Origin: Exiguobacterium sp. FSL W8-0210
Lineage (GTDB): Bacteria > Bacillota > Bacilli > Exiguobacteriales > Exiguobacteriaceae
NCBI RefSeq assembly: GCF_038006045.1
Contig: NZ_JBBOUK010000001.1
Coordinates: 217,001-281,000 of the forward strand
DNA: 64,000 nucleotides
Direction of reading: 5' to 3'
Both the position numbers and the translations under genes were made by a program. The notes beneath the pieces are model-generated. The model saw only the letters and a list, made by a program, of their open reading frames with translations. It made no database searches and had not been told where the DNA came from. Shown here one piece after another: positions 44,327-53,251 of this stretch; position 1 is the first letter of the stretch, and each line of letters starts with the position of its first letter.

Positions 44327-46073
44327 GCTGGATCTCCTTTCTGACTTCAATCGGGAGACGAATCGCGATCGTCGTGCCGTTTTGACCGTCACTCGTGATC
44401 GTAAACTGTCCCTTTTCACCATATAAACTTCGAATCCGTTCTGCCGTATTGAATAATGCGGTACCGGTGCCCGAGGACGGAACGACTTCTCGACCGAGAC
44501 GAGCAAGGCGCGAAGCGTCAATCCCGCGTCCGTTGTCGACGACTTCGAGACACAGCTGGTCTGCCTCACACCATGCCGTCACCCCGACATATCCTGTCTG
44601 TTCAGAAGAAAACGCATGAAGGAACGCATTTTCGATCAACGGTTGTAAGATGAACGGTGGAACGAGTAAAGACGTCGTCTCGTCTGCTAAATCAATGTCG
44701 AGAAACGGACGATTCGGAAAACGAGCGGCTTCAAGCGATGTGTATGCTTCGATGTGTTCGAGTTCCTTTTGGAGCGGAATTTTCGTCGATCGTGCGCCTT
44801 GGAGGTTACTGCGGAAGAACGTCGACAATTCGAGCAACAACGTGCGTGCTTGTTCGACATCCGTCCGGCACAGTGCATAAATCGTATTGATCGCATTAAA
44901 CAGGAAGTGGGGATGGATTTGTGCTTCGAGTGCCCGGATCTCGGCATCTTTCAGTAAACCGGCTTGCCGCTGGGCGTTCCCGAGTGCCAGTTGTGTCGAG
45001 AACAGTTTCGCTAACCCTTCAATGAGTTCGACTTCGACGGCGTCGAGCAATTCAGCATGAGGATAATAGACTTTCAACGTCCCGATCGTCGTTTCCCCGA
45101 CGATAAGCGGAGCGATGATGCCAGCTTGAAGCGGACAATCCGTTACGGGACAGCCGATATCGAGTCGTTCTGTCACAAGACGGACTTGTCCGTCCTGCAA
45201 GACATGCTCGGTCGGTTTCGTCGTCCAGTGACTCCCAGCTTGATGGTGATCGCTCCCGATACCGATATGGGCCAAGATGACGGAACGATCCGTCAGTGAG
45301 ACGGCTTCGGCTCGCGTTTGTTGCAACAGAATTTCCGCGACAGCTTCTGCCGTATGAATATGTAGACCACGCGTCAGATGCGGAAGCGTCAAATCGGCGA
45401 TATGCAACGACCGTTCTGCTTCTCGTGCCCGAACCGTTTCCTCTTCTCGCGCAGCAAGGCGGATGATCGATAAGAACAACCAGACACCGAGGACGTTGAT
45501 CAGTGTCATCGGTAAGAAGATGAACTGGACGAGTTCGACTGCCGCATCAAAGGGTCGGGCGAATAGTAAAATCAACGACATTTCAAACAGCATTAAAAAA
45601 GCAGTCAGACACACGGGCAATAATGCTTGGCTACTGAGACGGTCGCGCCAATAGGAGCGTAAGAGACCGCTGACACCACCGGCGATGACGGTCGAAAGCG
45701 CGCAAGCGAACGCTGTGAATCCGCCGAGGGAATACCGATGAACCCCGACGATCAATCCGGTCATCAATCCACCGAGCGGACCAGCAAGCAATCCGCTGAT
45801 GACGACGATCATCGTTCGTGTGTTTGCAATCGCTGATGTCCCGTCGACTTCTTCGAGCCAAGCATGGGGTAAGAATTCAGCTAAGTCGACTTTGACCCCT
45901 GTATAGTTGCTTAAAATGCCGTACGTCGCAAAAAATAGGACGAGGACACGGAATTGCCAGCCTGCTTCCGGTTGACGTAGCAACCTTCGTGTCGGTCCCC
46001 ACTGGGCGAGGATGAACGCTAAGATGATCATGATACCGAGTCGTTCGAGTAAAAAAGGAATCAGTTCCAACAT
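44307..46073 (-). CDS. LytS-type sensor histidine kinase
   Basis: This 588-residue membrane kinase has a 5TM-5TMR_LYT sensor (about 1-180), with TGVKVDLAEFLPHAWLEEVDG and NTRTMIVVISGLLAGPLGGLMTGL; it then has a GAF-like region (about 225-350). The HisKA-type phospho-acceptor is EAQIHPHFLFNAINTIYALC, followed by the ATPase with VPPFILQPLIENAFLHAF as the N box. This order matches LytS and BtsS. GGAGG lies 7 bp before the ATG at 46073; the ATG at 46079 is too close. It probably senses extracellular pyruvate or membrane state and activates cstA through the LytTR partner. Confidence 0.92.
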   Translation of the reverse strand: MLELIPFLLERLGIMIILAFILAQWGPTRRLLRQPEAGWQFRVLVLFFATYGILSNYTGVKVDLAEFLPHAWLEEVDGTSAIANTRTMIVVISGLLAGPLGGLMTGLIVGVHRYSLGGFTAFACALSTVIAGGVSGLLRSYWRDRLSSQALLPVCLTAFLMLFEMSLILLFARPFDAAVELVQFIFLPMTLINVLGVWLFLSIIRLAAREEETVRAREAERSLHIADLTLPHLTRGLHIHTAEAVAEILLQQTRAEAVSLTDRSVILAHIGIGSDHHQAGSHWTTKPTEHVLQDGQVRLVTERLDIGCPVTDCPLQAGIIAPLIVGETTIGTLKVYYPHAELLDAVEVELIEGLAKLFSTQLALGNAQRQAGLLKDAEIRALEAQIHPHFLFNAINTIYALCRTDVEQARTLLLELSTFFRSNLQGARSTKIPLQKELEHIEAYTSLEAARFPNRPFLDIDLADETTSLLVPPFILQPLIENAFLHAFSSEQTGYVGVTAWCEADQLCLEVVDNGRGIDASRLARLGREVVPSSGTGTALFNTAERIRSLYGEKGQFTITSDGQNGTTIAIRLPIEVRKEIQHAHLVD

Positions 46074-46097
46074 GTGCATTCCTCCATTCGAGTTAAG

Positions 46098-46111
46098 TGT
46101 AAACGCTCGCA
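46098..46111. promoter_or_regulatory. weak cre-like site before the kinase operon
   Basis: TGTAAACGCTCGCA matches the cre consensus with one mismatch, 25 bp upstream of the kinase start. It is short and could be chance. Confidence 0.3.
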
Positions 46112-46135
46112 AAACGGAGAGCAATGCCGGTATAC

Positions 46136-46176
46136 AAAAAAAGCCGTACTCGCTCGGTTTAAGAGAGAGTACGGCA
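46136..46176 (-). terminator. intrinsic terminator of folE2
   Basis: GCCGTACTCTC pairs with GCGAGTACGGC, followed by seven T on the minus strand. Confidence 0.85.
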
Positions 46177-46183
46177 GACTTAC

Positions 46184-47089
46184 TTATTGTGCGTCTTTAT
46201 CGAACGTGATCCGTGCGATCGCGTCATGTTGGTGAATCGTTTCTTCGTTACGGCATTCGACGTAGAATGAAGCGATTGGGTCCATTTCGTACAGGTCAGC
46301 AGCAATCAAGCGAACCATGTCTTCTACGAAACGTGGGTTTTCGTATGCCATCTCTGTCACGCGTTTTTCATCCGGACGTTTGAGTACCGGGTGAAGTGGG
46401 GCAGAAGCATTTGATTCAGCCGCATCAAGCAATGATTGTTTCCAGTCAAAGTCTTCTGCTTCATCACGTAACGAAGCTTCCATCGTGACGTAGCCACGTT
46501 GGTTGTGGGCACTGTACTCGCTGATTTCTTTCGAACATGGGCAAAGTGTCGTGACGTTGATCGTCAAGCCGACAGATAATGTCGCTTCATTCGTTTCCGT
46601 GTTGACGCTGACCGTTTGCCATACTTCGGCATTCATCAACCCACTAAGTCCCGTTGCAGGTGCTTTACGTGTAAAGAACCATGGGTAACGGATCGTCAAT
46701 TGACCTTCTGTTTGTTCCATACGGTCCGCTAAATCACGCGCGAATTGAATGAGTGATTCATTCGTAACTGTCCAACCTTCGTTGTGGTATTGATCAAGTT
46801 GTTCCGTTAAGCGACTCATGTTGATCCCTTTACGGTCTTGTACGAGTGACGTCGACAACTCGAACGTTGCGACTGTCGCTTGTGTTTTGTCCCCGTCTTG
46901 GATGACGACAGGATGTTTAACGTTTGAGATTCCAACAGCGTCAAGTGCGAACAGGAAGTTCTTCGGTGTATTTTGCAAGTCGACCATTTTATCTTTTTCA
47001 GTCGGTTTTGTTCCTTTGATTGGTGGTACCGAACCGAATAGCTTATGGCGCTCTTCTTTCGTTGGTAACGTAATCGGGTAGGTAGACAT
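46184..47089 (-). CDS. folE2: GTP cyclohydrolase FolE2 (type IB)
   Basis: This 301-residue enzyme converts GTP to dihydroneopterin triphosphate, the entry to folate synthesis. It belongs to the metal-flexible type IB family that replaces zinc-dependent FolE. The active-site cysteine lies in VTTLCPCSKEISEYSAHNQRG, near residue 160, and LSVGLTIN precedes it. RFVEDMVRLIAADLYE and VECRNEETIHQHDA close the protein. In B. subtilis the homologue is induced by zinc starvation through Zur, but I saw no Zur box here. AAAGGGG precedes the ATG. It is a single gene, divergent from a TerC-type gene. Confidence 0.94.
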   Translation of the reverse strand: MSTYPITLPTKEERHKLFGSVPPIKGTKPTEKDKMVDLQNTPKNFLFALDAVGISNVKHPVVIQDGDKTQATVATFELSTSLVQDRKGINMSRLTEQLDQYHNEGWTVTNESLIQFARDLADRMEQTEGQLTIRYPWFFTRKAPATGLSGLMNAEVWQTVSVNTETNEATLSVGLTINVTTLCPCSKEISEYSAHNQRGYVTMEASLRDEAEDFDWKQSLLDAAESNASAPLHPVLKRPDEKRVTEMAYENPRFVEDMVRLIAADLYEMDPIASFYVECRNEETIHQHDAIARITFDKDAQ

Positions 47090-47418
47090 ATTTATGGGCC
47101 CCTTTGTCCTTTTGTAGTGTTTCAATAGTAATAACATGACAGGAATGCTAGAGACGAGCAAGTCTGATGATTCCGCAAATGTGTTTCATCGTTTCATTAC
47201 TAGAAGTATTGTCTTGAATTTTATCATGAACGTTCGATAAACGAAACTCGCACGACTTAAAATCAACACATTCTATAGCTACAGGAATAACTTACTTGCA
47301 ATCGGGTACACTATCCTATACTATATGTTCAGGTGAACGTGTAATCATTGTTTTTTAGTCATGGTCAATAATTGAAGTTTTTTTATTTTACAGGTAATTA
47401 AAGAAAGGGATGACAGAG
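47090..47418 (+). promoter_or_regulatory. folE2-terC intergenic region with terC promoter
   Basis: These 329 bp contain no gene. TTGCAA (47296-47301) and TACTAT (47319-47324), 17 bp apart, form a good promoter for the TerC gene, leaving a roughly 90-nt A/T-rich leader. No yybP-ykoY manganese riboswitch motif and no clear folE2 promoter were recognised. Confidence 0.5.
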
Positions 47419-48276
47419 ATGGATTGGCAGTTACTATTACAGTATGCCTGGGTCGTACTCGTCTTGATCGCGCTTGAAGGATTACTTTCGGCAGATAATG
47501 CACTCGTACTCGCGGTCATGGTCAAGCACTTACCAGGAGAACAACAAAAGAAAGCACTTTTTTATGGACTAGCTGGAGCGTTCGTCTTACGATTCGCGGC
47601 ATTGTTCGCGATTTCGTTCCTCGTCGACATTTGGCAAATCCAAGCACTTGGAGCGGCGTACTTGCTCATCATGGGACTACGGCATATTTATAAGACCGTT
47701 AAAGCCAGGAAGCTCGGTGAGAACCATGGGGCTGAAAATGAGCTAGATGAAGAACCGAAGTCGGAGGAGCCAGTTTCAAAAGGTGAATTCTGGCGGACAG
47801 TCGCGAAAATCGAATTCGCAGACTTAGCGTTTGCTGTCGATTCGATTCTTGCAGCAGTAGCACTTGCCGTTGCCCTTCCAAACTGGGGATCAGGTGAAAT
47901 CGGTGGTTTGAACACAGGTCACTTCATCGTCATCTTAACAGGTGGTTTGATGGGTGTCGTCTTGATGCGGTTCGCAGCACGTGTCTTTGTTAAATTACTC
48001 GCAGATCGCCCAGGTCTTGAGACAGCAGCCTTTGCAATCGTCGCCTGGGTCGGTGTGAAGCTAGCCGTTCTGGCGCTTGAACACCCGAAATACCACGCAT
48101 CAATCGAAGGAACGATCTTTGAATCCTTGAAGCTTCCTGAAGGATTCGCCCACAGTACACCGTGGCAGGCATTCTTCTGGACAGTCATGGTCGGTCTTGC
48201 TCTTTGGGGTTGGTTCTCTTCACCAAAAACGAAACCAAATCCAGATGCTGAAAAGAAAGTTGATCAAAACTTATAA
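47419..48276 (+). CDS. TerC family integral membrane protein (first of two)
   Basis: This 285-residue protein is of the TerC/YceF/YkoY family, some of whose members export Mn2+ and help load secreted metalloproteins. The family's acidic motifs are EGLLSADNALVLAV in helix 1 and KIEFADLAFAVDSILAAVAL in the middle. An acidic linker (ENELDEEPKSEEPVS, about 105-120) is longer than in the paralogue downstream. The start is taken at ATG 47419, nine bases after AAAGGG, because it gives the same N-terminus as the second copy; the ATG at 47410 touches the Shine-Dalgarno site. A terminator separates the two paralogues. Confidence 0.88.
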   Translation: MDWQLLLQYAWVVLVLIALEGLLSADNALVLAVMVKHLPGEQQKKALFYGLAGAFVLRFAALFAISFLVDIWQIQALGAAYLLIMGLRHIYKTVKARKLGENHGAENELDEEPKSEEPVSKGEFWRTVAKIEFADLAFAVDSILAAVALAVALPNWGSGEIGGLNTGHFIVILTGGLMGVVLMRFAARVFVKLLADRPGLETAAFAIVAWVGVKLAVLALEHPKYHASIEGTIFESLKLPEGFAHSTPWQAFFWTVMVGLALWGWFSSPKTKPNPDAEKKVDQNL

Positions 48277-48284
48277 GAAATGGA

Positions 48285-48316
48285 AACGATCCGTCGATGA
48301 CGGGTCGTTTTTTTGT
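48285..48316 (+). terminator. intrinsic terminator between the two TerC genes
   Basis: AAACGATCCGTC pairs with GACGGGTCGTTT, followed by TTTT. Confidence 0.85.
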
Positions 48317-48441
48317 GTTAGGTTTTCTTAAACAATGGGAATAAAACACAAGGTTAAGTACTTGAGTCGAGCTTGTATCTTTTTCTTTCCGGACGACCGG
48401 CATATAATAAATAGACTGAACAATAAAGGGGATTCGTTAGT

Positions 48442-49206
48442 ATGGATATTGGATTAATTACACAGTATGCGACCGTCGGGCTCGTACTGATCATTTTGCA
48501 AGGATTACTATCCGCCGACAATGCGATGGTCATGGCGGTCCTCGTCCGACCGTTACCAGACGACCAACGTAAAAAGGCGCTTTTCTATGGCCTCGTCGGA
48601 GCACTCGTCTTACGTTTCGTGGCAATCTTCTTTGCTTCGTACTTAGCGACGATTTGGGAACTTCAAGCACTCGGGGCGATTTACCTTTTCTACGTCGCGT
48701 TTAAAGGAATCGTCGAGGCGCGATCGAATAAACACCAAGTACCGGACACGATTGCCTCACAAAAAGCCTCACCGAACTTTTGGTGGACGGTCGTTAAAGT
48801 CGAGTTCTCTGACTTAGCGTTCGCTGTCGACTCGACACTTGCTGCTGTCGCCATGGCAACGACATTACCGATGATTGGTGGAACGATCGGTGGTCTGAAT
48901 ACAGGACAATTCTGGGTCGTCTTCTTCAGTGGGATCATTGGTCTCGTCATCATGCGTTACTTCGCGAGCTGGTTCGTCGTCTTGCTCCAAAAGCGACCAG
49001 GCATCGAAGAAGCTGCCTTTTGGCTCGTCGCATGGGTTGGTGTAAAACTGGTCGTCATGACACTCGCGCATCCGTCAATCGACGTCTTGCCGCATGAGTT
49101 TCCAGAGAGTACACTATGGCAAACGATCTTCTGGGTCGTACTTGCTCTGATTTTAATCATTGGTTGGTTCCGTAGCGGAAGCAGTTCAACCAAATCAGCA
49201 AAATAA
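48442..49206 (+). CDS. TerC family integral membrane protein (second of two)
   Basis: This 254-residue paralogue of the preceding gene has about seven to eight helices. It keeps the same acidic metal-path motifs, LQGLLSADNAMVMAVLV and KVEFSDLAFAVDSTLAAVA, but lacks the long acidic linker. KRPGIEEAAFWLVAWVGVKLVV matches KLLADRPGLETAAFAIVAW of the first copy, so the pair arose by duplication. It has its own upstream region with a TATAAT-like box near 48403, and the HD-domain gene starts 51 bp downstream in the same direction. Metal export is inferred from the family. Confidence 0.87.
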   Translation: MDIGLITQYATVGLVLIILQGLLSADNAMVMAVLVRPLPDDQRKKALFYGLVGALVLRFVAIFFASYLATIWELQALGAIYLFYVAFKGIVEARSNKHQVPDTIASQKASPNFWWTVVKVEFSDLAFAVDSTLAAVAMATTLPMIGGTIGGLNTGQFWVVFFSGIIGLVIMRYFASWFVVLLQKRPGIEEAAFWLVAWVGVKLVVMTLAHPSIDVLPHEFPESTLWQTIFWVVLALILIIGWFRSGSSSTKSAK

Positions 49207-49257
49207 TACAATGGCGGGCAGGGTACTCTCTGTCCGTCTTTCGTTAGGAGAGATTTC

Positions 49258-50391
49258 ATGCAAAACGGTAATTTCATTCGGATGCTGACGCGGATGCAAA
49301 ACGTTCCACGGTGGGATGAATATGCACCACGTTTTCCGGATAACGCAGCTAGTCACAGCTTTCGTGTTGCCTTATTCAGTTTGATGGCAAGCTATTTAGA
49401 AGAAGCAGACGGGCAACCACCAGTCGACCGCCAGACATTGCTCGGAAAAGCTCTATTCCATGATATGAATGAAGTCATCACTGGACCCATTAAACACCGG
49501 ACAAAAAAAGAACCAACGTTACATGCACACATTCAGGCAATGGAACAACAAGCAAGTGAACAGCTCGTTGCCTTACTCTCAAAGTCGCTTCAACCAGCGT
49601 TCACGACATACCTCGTACATGCAGAAGATGAATCACCGGAAGGACGGATCGTCGAAGCCATCGATACGTTCGATGCGATGTTGTACGCACGAAGGGAAGC
49701 ACGGATGACAGAGTCCGTCTTTTTCGAACAAAAGGCAGCGGAATTACAGGCTGTTCTGGAACGACATCCACTCGTTTCGATCCGTCGCTTGACACAGTCG
49801 GTCATGGAAGAGGACAAGATGTCTCATTTCATTGAAAACGTCTTGATGATGGATACGATTCGGCGCTGGAAAGGACGTTTCAACACGATTGATGATAACG
49901 ACGCGACACATGCGTTTCGAGCAGCCTCGCTTGGTATCTTCAATGGTCTGATTGAATCAGAGAAGTACGGCGTCACGATCGACATCGAAGAAGTCGTCTC
50001 GCGTCTCTTGTGTCATGATCTCGTTGAAGGAACGACAGGAGATGTTCTTGGACCTGTCAAACATGCGACACCGGTCACAGCAGCAGCCTTCGAAGCTTAC
50101 GAACGGGCAGAAGGAGAGACGTTGATTAATAATCTACCGAAAGAAATCCGAGCACCGTTCCGTCGGTTCGTCGTTGAAGCAAAAGACGAGACATACGAGG
50201 GACAGATGGTCGATGTGATCGATAAACTCGACGCATTGATTAAAATGAATATGGAACGGAAGTTGAACGGGGTCGAGTATGAGACCGGTTACCGCGCACA
50301 ACTCAAAAAGGTTCAGATGACATATGAAAATCCATCGGTCGTCTTTTTCCTCGCTTATGTCCTGCATGATTTGGATTACGTGACGTCATGA
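49258..50391 (+). CDS. tandem YfbR-like HD-domain nucleotidase
   Basis: This 377-residue protein holds two HD domains of the YfbR 5'-deoxynucleotidase type in one chain. The first (about 1-180) has RW at 18-19, NAASHSFRVA and ALFHDMNEVITGPIKH. The second (about 195-375) has RRWKGRFNTI, NDATHAFRAA and LLCHDLVEGTTGDVLGPVKH. Both also have a later D (DTFDAML; DKLDALI), so both look competent to bind metal. YfbR itself is about 200 residues with one domain and acts as a homodimer; here the dimer may be covalent. TTAGGAG precedes the ATG. The stop overlaps the MFS gene start. Confidence 0.85.
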   Translation: MQNGNFIRMLTRMQNVPRWDEYAPRFPDNAASHSFRVALFSLMASYLEEADGQPPVDRQTLLGKALFHDMNEVITGPIKHRTKKEPTLHAHIQAMEQQASEQLVALLSKSLQPAFTTYLVHAEDESPEGRIVEAIDTFDAMLYARREARMTESVFFEQKAAELQAVLERHPLVSIRRLTQSVMEEDKMSHFIENVLMMDTIRRWKGRFNTIDDNDATHAFRAASLGIFNGLIESEKYGVTIDIEEVVSRLLCHDLVEGTTGDVLGPVKHATPVTAAAFEAYERAEGETLINNLPKEIRAPFRRFVVEAKDETYEGQMVDVIDKLDALIKMNMERKLNGVEYETGYRAQLKKVQMTYENPSVVFFLAYVLHDLDYVTS

Positions 50392-51590
50392 CGAAAGAAA
50401 CCATGACCTCACGTCGCTTAACGTTGATCTTGATCCTCGGTTCACTCGCTGCACTTGGACCGCTCTCGATCGACATGTATCTACCTGCTTTTCCGGATAT
50501 GTCACGCTCATTTGATGCGAGTGCATCACTAATCCAATTGAGTTTGACCGCTTGTATGCTTGGGATGGCACTCGGACAGTTGATTGTTGGTCCGCTGAGT
50601 GACGTTCGCGGTCGTAAACGACCGTTGATGGTTGCTCTGCTCGCATATCTGCTCGCGTCTCTCGCCTGTGCGATGGCACCGACAATCGAAGTGTTGATCG
50701 CGCTTCGATTCATCCAAGGGGCAGCTGGAGCGTCAGGAATCGTCATTTCCCGGGCAATCGTTCGTGACTTGTTTGACGGACCTGAATTGACGCGGTTTTT
50801 TGCTGCCTTGTCACTCGTCAACGGAACAGCACCAATTCTCGCACCCGTCATCGGTGGACAAATGCTTCGGTTCGGTGACTGGCATTTCGTCTTCTACTTG
50901 CTTGCGATTTTAAGCACGATGATGTTACTTGCTGTCGCACTCCGTTTACCGGAAACACTTCCGCTTGATAGACGTGTTGAAGGAAACCTGACGACGACGT
51001 TGAAGACGTTCGGACGTTTGTTGACGGATCGCGTCTTCATTGGCTATGCGTTCGCGCAAGCATTCGTCATGGGCGCGATGTTCGCCTACATCTCGGGTTC
51101 ACCGTTCGTCTTACAAAATATTTATGGCGCTTCGCCGCAACAGTTCAGTTTTTTGTTCGGTTTAAACGGAATCGGAATTATCTTAGCAGCACAAATCGCC
51201 GGTCGTCTTGCGGGTCGTGTCGATTCAGAGCGGCTGATGCGAATTAGTTTGACGATCGTTGCGGGTGCAAGTATCTTATTGTTCCTCGCTTTGACGTTAA
51301 CGAATCAGTTGATCTTCGTCATGATTCCACTATTCTTCGTCGTTTCAAGCGTCGGATTGATCTCGACGCTCGGTTTTACCTTAGCGATGCAAAATTACGG
51401 AGCAACGGCAGGCAGTGCCTCGGCTCTTCTAGGGCTCTTGCCGATGCTCGTCGGTTCTCTTGTGTCACCACTCGTCGGGATCATGGGAGAGCAGTCTGCT
51501 GTTCCGATGGGGTTGATCATCATGACCTTAGATTGCCTGGCGCTCATTCTCTATTATGGTCTGATTGTTCGTCGACCGAATCGTTCATAA
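50388..51590 (+). CDS. Bcr/CflA-type MFS drug exporter
   Basis: This 400-residue, 12-helix DHA1-family transporter has the Bcr/CflA signature LGSLAALGPLSIDMYLPAFP in helix 1, GPLSDVRGRKRPLM (motif A) after helix 2, and RFIQGAAGASGIVISRAIVRD. The family exports bicyclomycin, chloramphenicol, sulfonamides or cysteine. Its ATG overlaps the stop of the HD-nucleotidase gene, so the two are translationally coupled, an unusual pairing. An ATG five codons in may be used instead. Its terminator is interrupted by the following IS element, so transcripts may continue into the transposase genes. Confidence 0.88.
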   Translation: MTKETMTSRRLTLILILGSLAALGPLSIDMYLPAFPDMSRSFDASASLIQLSLTACMLGMALGQLIVGPLSDVRGRKRPLMVALLAYLLASLACAMAPTIEVLIALRFIQGAAGASGIVISRAIVRDLFDGPELTRFFAALSLVNGTAPILAPVIGGQMLRFGDWHFVFYLLAILSTMMLLAVALRLPETLPLDRRVEGNLTTTLKTFGRLLTDRVFIGYAFAQAFVMGAMFAYISGSPFVLQNIYGASPQQFSFLFGLNGIGIILAAQIAGRLAGRVDSERLMRISLTIVAGASILLFLALTLTNQLIFVMIPLFFVVSSVGLISTLGFTLAMQNYGATAGSASALLGLLPMLVGSLVSPLVGIMGEQSAVPMGLIIMTLDCLALILYYGLIVRRPNRS

Positions 51591-51632
51591 ACGCTAATTA
51601 TTCAAAAACGTTTGTCCTCTGATATGCTCCCC

Positions 51633-51673
51633 AAAAAGTAGACAGTTGAAATAACAAAAACTGTCTACTTTTT
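51633..51673 (+). repeat. 15-bp hairpin inside the left end of the IS element
   Basis: AAAAAGTAGACAGTT (51633-51647) and AACTGTCTACTTTTT (51659-51673) are perfect complements around 11 bases, ending in a T-run just before the orfA Shine-Dalgarno site. It could stop transcription entering from the neighbouring MFS gene. Confidence 0.65.
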
Positions 51674-51689
51674 GAAGGGAGCTTTTTCT

Positions 51690-52367
51690 ATGACTAAATC
51701 TAAGTTTTCGTCAGATGAAAAACTACGAATTATTAAGATGTGTGAAGACCGAATCGACTCGATCAAATCGATTGCCTCGCTCTTCGAGCTTTCAGTCACC
51801 ACCTTAAATAGATGGAGGACAAAATATCGTACGGGCGGCTCCATGGCACTTCGTAATCGAACAGAGTGGACGCGTTATCCGGAAGAACTGAAGATGAAGG
51901 CTATACGTGCAGTACTCGACCAAAAGGAATCGCTTATTAGCGCTACGGCACGGTTTGATATCTCGGATAGAAGCCTACTTGCGAAGTGGATAGAGAGGTA
52001 TACTAGTCATAGTACTCAAGGGAAACCATTGAAGGAGCGATCCACTATGACTAAAGGTAGAACCACTACATTCGAAGAGCGTGTCCAGGCAGTCATGGAC
52101 TGTATACAGAACAGAAAAGACTATCAAAGCATCATGAAGACCCATCGGGTCTCGTACCAACAAATTTATAGCTGGGTAAGAAAGTTCGAGAAGGACGGAA
52201 TCGACGCACTGATGGACCGTCGCGGACGTCAGAAGCCAGTAGAAGAATTGACGGATACAGACCGTTTGGCGTTGGATCTGAAACGACTCGAGAAAGAAAA
52301 TGAGCGTCTACGCATGGAGAACGATTTCTTAAAAAAGTTAGAGGAGATCGAGAGGAGGTCACGTTAA
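51690..52367 (+). CDS. IS3-family transposase OrfA (long form with repeated helix-turn-helix)
   Basis: This 225-residue DNA-binding subunit has three related helix-turn-helix units: DSIKSIASLFELSVTTLNRW, ESLISATARFDISDRSLLAKW, and DYQSIMKTHRVSYQQIYSWV. The last is followed by a coiled-coil end (KRLEKENERLRMENDFLKKL). The ATG at 51690 lies about 9 bp after AAGGGAG; the earlier TTG is not needed. AAAAAAG at 52331-52337 is in frame as A AAA AAG, giving a -1 shift into orfB. Long OrfA proteins of this kind are typical of IS150 relatives. Confidence 0.9.
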   Translation: MTKSKFSSDEKLRIIKMCEDRIDSIKSIASLFELSVTTLNRWRTKYRTGGSMALRNRTEWTRYPEELKMKAIRAVLDQKESLISATARFDISDRSLLAKWIERYTSHSTQGKPLKERSTMTKGRTTTFEERVQAVMDCIQNRKDYQSIMKTHRVSYQQIYSWVRKFEKDGIDALMDRRGRQKPVEELTDTDRLALDLKRLEKENERLRMENDFLKKLEEIERRSR

Positions 52368-53251
52368 GTCAAATTCGTCTTCAAGATAAATATGAAGCCA
52401 TTCAATCATCGGTAGAGCAATTTGGTTACCCGATCATCGCCCTGTGTCACCTCGCTGGAGTCTCGCGCGCTGCCTACTACAAGTGGTTACGCCGGATTGG
52501 TATACCACAGACTCGTGAGACGGAGAACATGAAAATCATCGAAGAGATGAACGAGATCCACCTTACGGTGAACGGAATCTATGGCTACCGACGGATGACA
52601 TTGAACCTGAAACGTCGTTTCGGAAGAAACGTCAACGCGAAGCGTGTCCGTCGCCTGATGCATGTCGCCGGTATTCATTGCGTCATACGCCGGAAACGTC
52701 CTTTGTATATTCGTAATCGCCCTCAACAGACTGCAGAGAACATTCTGAACCGTGATTTCAACGCCGCAGGACCGAACCAAAAATGGGTGACGGATGTCAC
52801 GGAACTGAAGTATGGCGCCTCTCAGAAGGCGTATTTGAGCGCCATTCTGGACCTATATGATGGATCCATCCGTGCCTTCGTTCTTGGGCATTCCAATAAT
52901 AATCAGCTTGTGTTCGATACTCTTGAACACGCCCTACAGGGCGCATCCGGAAGTCGTCCCTTGCTTCATAGTGATCGAGGATTTCAATATACTTCTCATG
53001 CGTTTCGTCATATGACACGCGTGGCAGGCATTACACAAAGTATGTCTCGGGTTGGAAGATGTATTGATAACGGACCGATGGAGTCCTTTTGGGGAGCGTT
53101 GAAGTGCGAAAGTTATTATCTACATAAGTTTGCGGAGTTCGACGAACTCCGACTCGCAATCCAGAAATATATTTACTTCTACAATGAAGAACGATATCAA
53201 CAACGATTAAACGGCTTGGCTCCATTAGAATACAGAGCGCAAGCCGTTTAA
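52337..53251 (+). CDS. IS3-family transposase OrfB (DDE integrase domain)
   Basis: This catalytic part is read after a -1 shift at 52331-52337; the frame is open for about 304 codons to 53251. A helix-turn-helix-like stretch (GYPIIALCHLAGVSRAAYYKW) is followed by NGIYGYRRMTLNL and then the integrase core. The acidic triad is complete: D in KWVTDVTELKYG, D in LLHSDRGFQYTS, and E in NGPMESFWGALKCE. YFYNEERYQQRLNGLAPLEYR closes the protein. A standalone start at 52529 would lose the N-terminal region. No disruption is seen, so the element may be active. Confidence 0.9.
   Translation, partial: VRGDREEVTLSQIRLQDKYEAIQSSVEQFGYPIIALCHLAGVSRAAYYKWLRRIGIPQTRETENMKIIEEMNEIHLTVNGIYGYRRMTLNLKRRFGRNVNAKRVRRLMHVAGIHCVIRRKRPLYIRNRPQQTAENILNRDFNAAGPNQKWVTDVTELKYGASQKAYLSAILDLYDGSIRAFVLGHSNNNQLVFDTLEHALQGASGSRPLLHSDRGFQYTSHAFRHMTRVAGITQSMSRVGRCIDNGPMESFWGALKCESYYLHKFAEFDELRLAIQKYIYFYNEERYQQRLNGLAPLEYRAQAV

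Noticed and set aside
47090-47300. Zur box upstream of folE2
   Set aside because: No sequence close to AAATCGTAATNATTACGATTT was found.
47325-47418. Possible yybP-ykoY manganese riboswitch before the TerC gene
   Set aside because: The conserved loop motifs of that riboswitch are not present; the leader is short and A/T-rich.
51672-51689. TTG start six codons upstream for the second IS orfA
   Set aside because: The ATG at 51690 has AAGGGAG at good spacing; the TTG would overlap the end of the left-end hairpin.
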